64,000 nt of DNA, taken from contig NZ_RCVN01000003.1 of assembly GCF_003697915.1 (NCBI RefSeq), positions 62,001 to 126,000 on the forward strand. The letters are read 5' to 3'. The notes beneath the pieces are model-generated. The model was not told the DNA's origin. It did no database searches and saw only the letters and a list, made by a program, of their open reading frames with translations. A program made the position numbers and the translations under genes. Shown in pieces: positions 63,961 through 64,000 of this stretch. This DNA comes from Staphylococcus pseudoxylosus. Its GTDB lineage: Bacteria; Bacillota; Bacilli; Staphylococcales; Staphylococcaceae. How positions within the stretch are numbered: position 1 is the first letter of the stretch; each line of letters begins with the position of its first letter.

Positions 63961-64000
63961 TTTTGTTCTAAAAAAACTTTTCTCACTGTGTTATTTATAG

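Noticed and set aside
62526..63986. Longer GntP form starting at 63986
   Set aside because: The extra 32 residues cover the cre, palindrome and RBS; the family starts at MFETIWPLA.
1..64000. CRISPR array, tRNA, rRNA, riboswitch or prophage
   Set aside because: No regularly spaced repeats, no cloverleaf or rRNA-like stretches, no T-box/TPP/SAM-type leader and no phage structural genes were seen on reading both strands.

Overview
This window is AT-rich, low-GC Gram-positive DNA and reads as chromosome of a coagulase-negative Staphylococcus. The evidence is lytSR-lrgAB, opuCABCD, an FphF-type esterase, an FhuD2-like lipoprotein, staphylococcal intergenic terminator repeats and CcpA cre sites. 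The D-serine deaminase together with a beta-glucuronidase/glucuronate cluster points to the S. saprophyticus / S. xylosus / S. cohnii / S. equorum group. The species assignment is inference.

Layout. 1-1910: end of lytR, then lrgAB (murein hydrolase/cell death control). 2080-2592: DUF4242 protein. 2857-6402: sulfonate/nitrate-type ABC importer with an acyl-CoA-dehydrogenase-like flavoprotein. 6512-10760 (minus): esterase plus the OpuC compatible-solute ABC transporter. 11059-14129 (minus): a three-gene L-carnitine degradation operon (thioesterase, L-carnitine dehydrogenase, BKACE cleavage enzyme) and a TetR regulator. It lies directly upstream of opuC, so uptake and conversion of carnitine to glycine betaine are side by side. 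14388-28562: mostly single-gene units. These are a YdeI-like protein, an APC permease, a CitMHS citrate carrier (cre), an MFS exporter (Fur box), FetAB, a CPBP protease, a frameshifted glutamate-synthase-like gene, a DsbA-like protein, an M42 peptidase, an SDR and an AbgT transporter. 28803-32557: ppx-ppk polyphosphate pair. 32875-34191: dsdA. 34572-41483: complete hisZGDCBHA-F-IE operon. 41572-46127: FhuD2-like lipoprotein (Fur box), VOC, two GNATs, an SDR and two small proteins, one of them preceded by a Rex/Crp-type palindrome.

46363-60013: a carbohydrate island for beta-glucuronides and glucuronate. It holds uxuA, uxaC, a GPH symporter, KDPG aldolase, a HAD-GH3 hydrolase pair, uidA, a second GPH symporter and an AraC regulator, with cre sites at the promoters. 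A YkvI-family carrier, a KduD-like SDR and a GntP gluconate permease follow up to 63890. UidA would free glucuronate, UxaC and UxuA take it toward KDG, and KdgA cleaves KDPG. No KDG kinase and no unequivocal fructuronate reductase is present here; the SDR at 61511-62284 is the best local candidate for the latter.

No rRNA, tRNA, CRISPR array, prophage or intact insertion sequence was seen. The most interesting points are the carnitine-to-betaine module beside opuC, a perfect 16-bp hairpin with a U-tract covering the RBS of the AraC regulator, a Rex/Crp-like operator before a 63-aa HTH-like protein, and a single-base frameshift in the glutamate-synthase-like gene.
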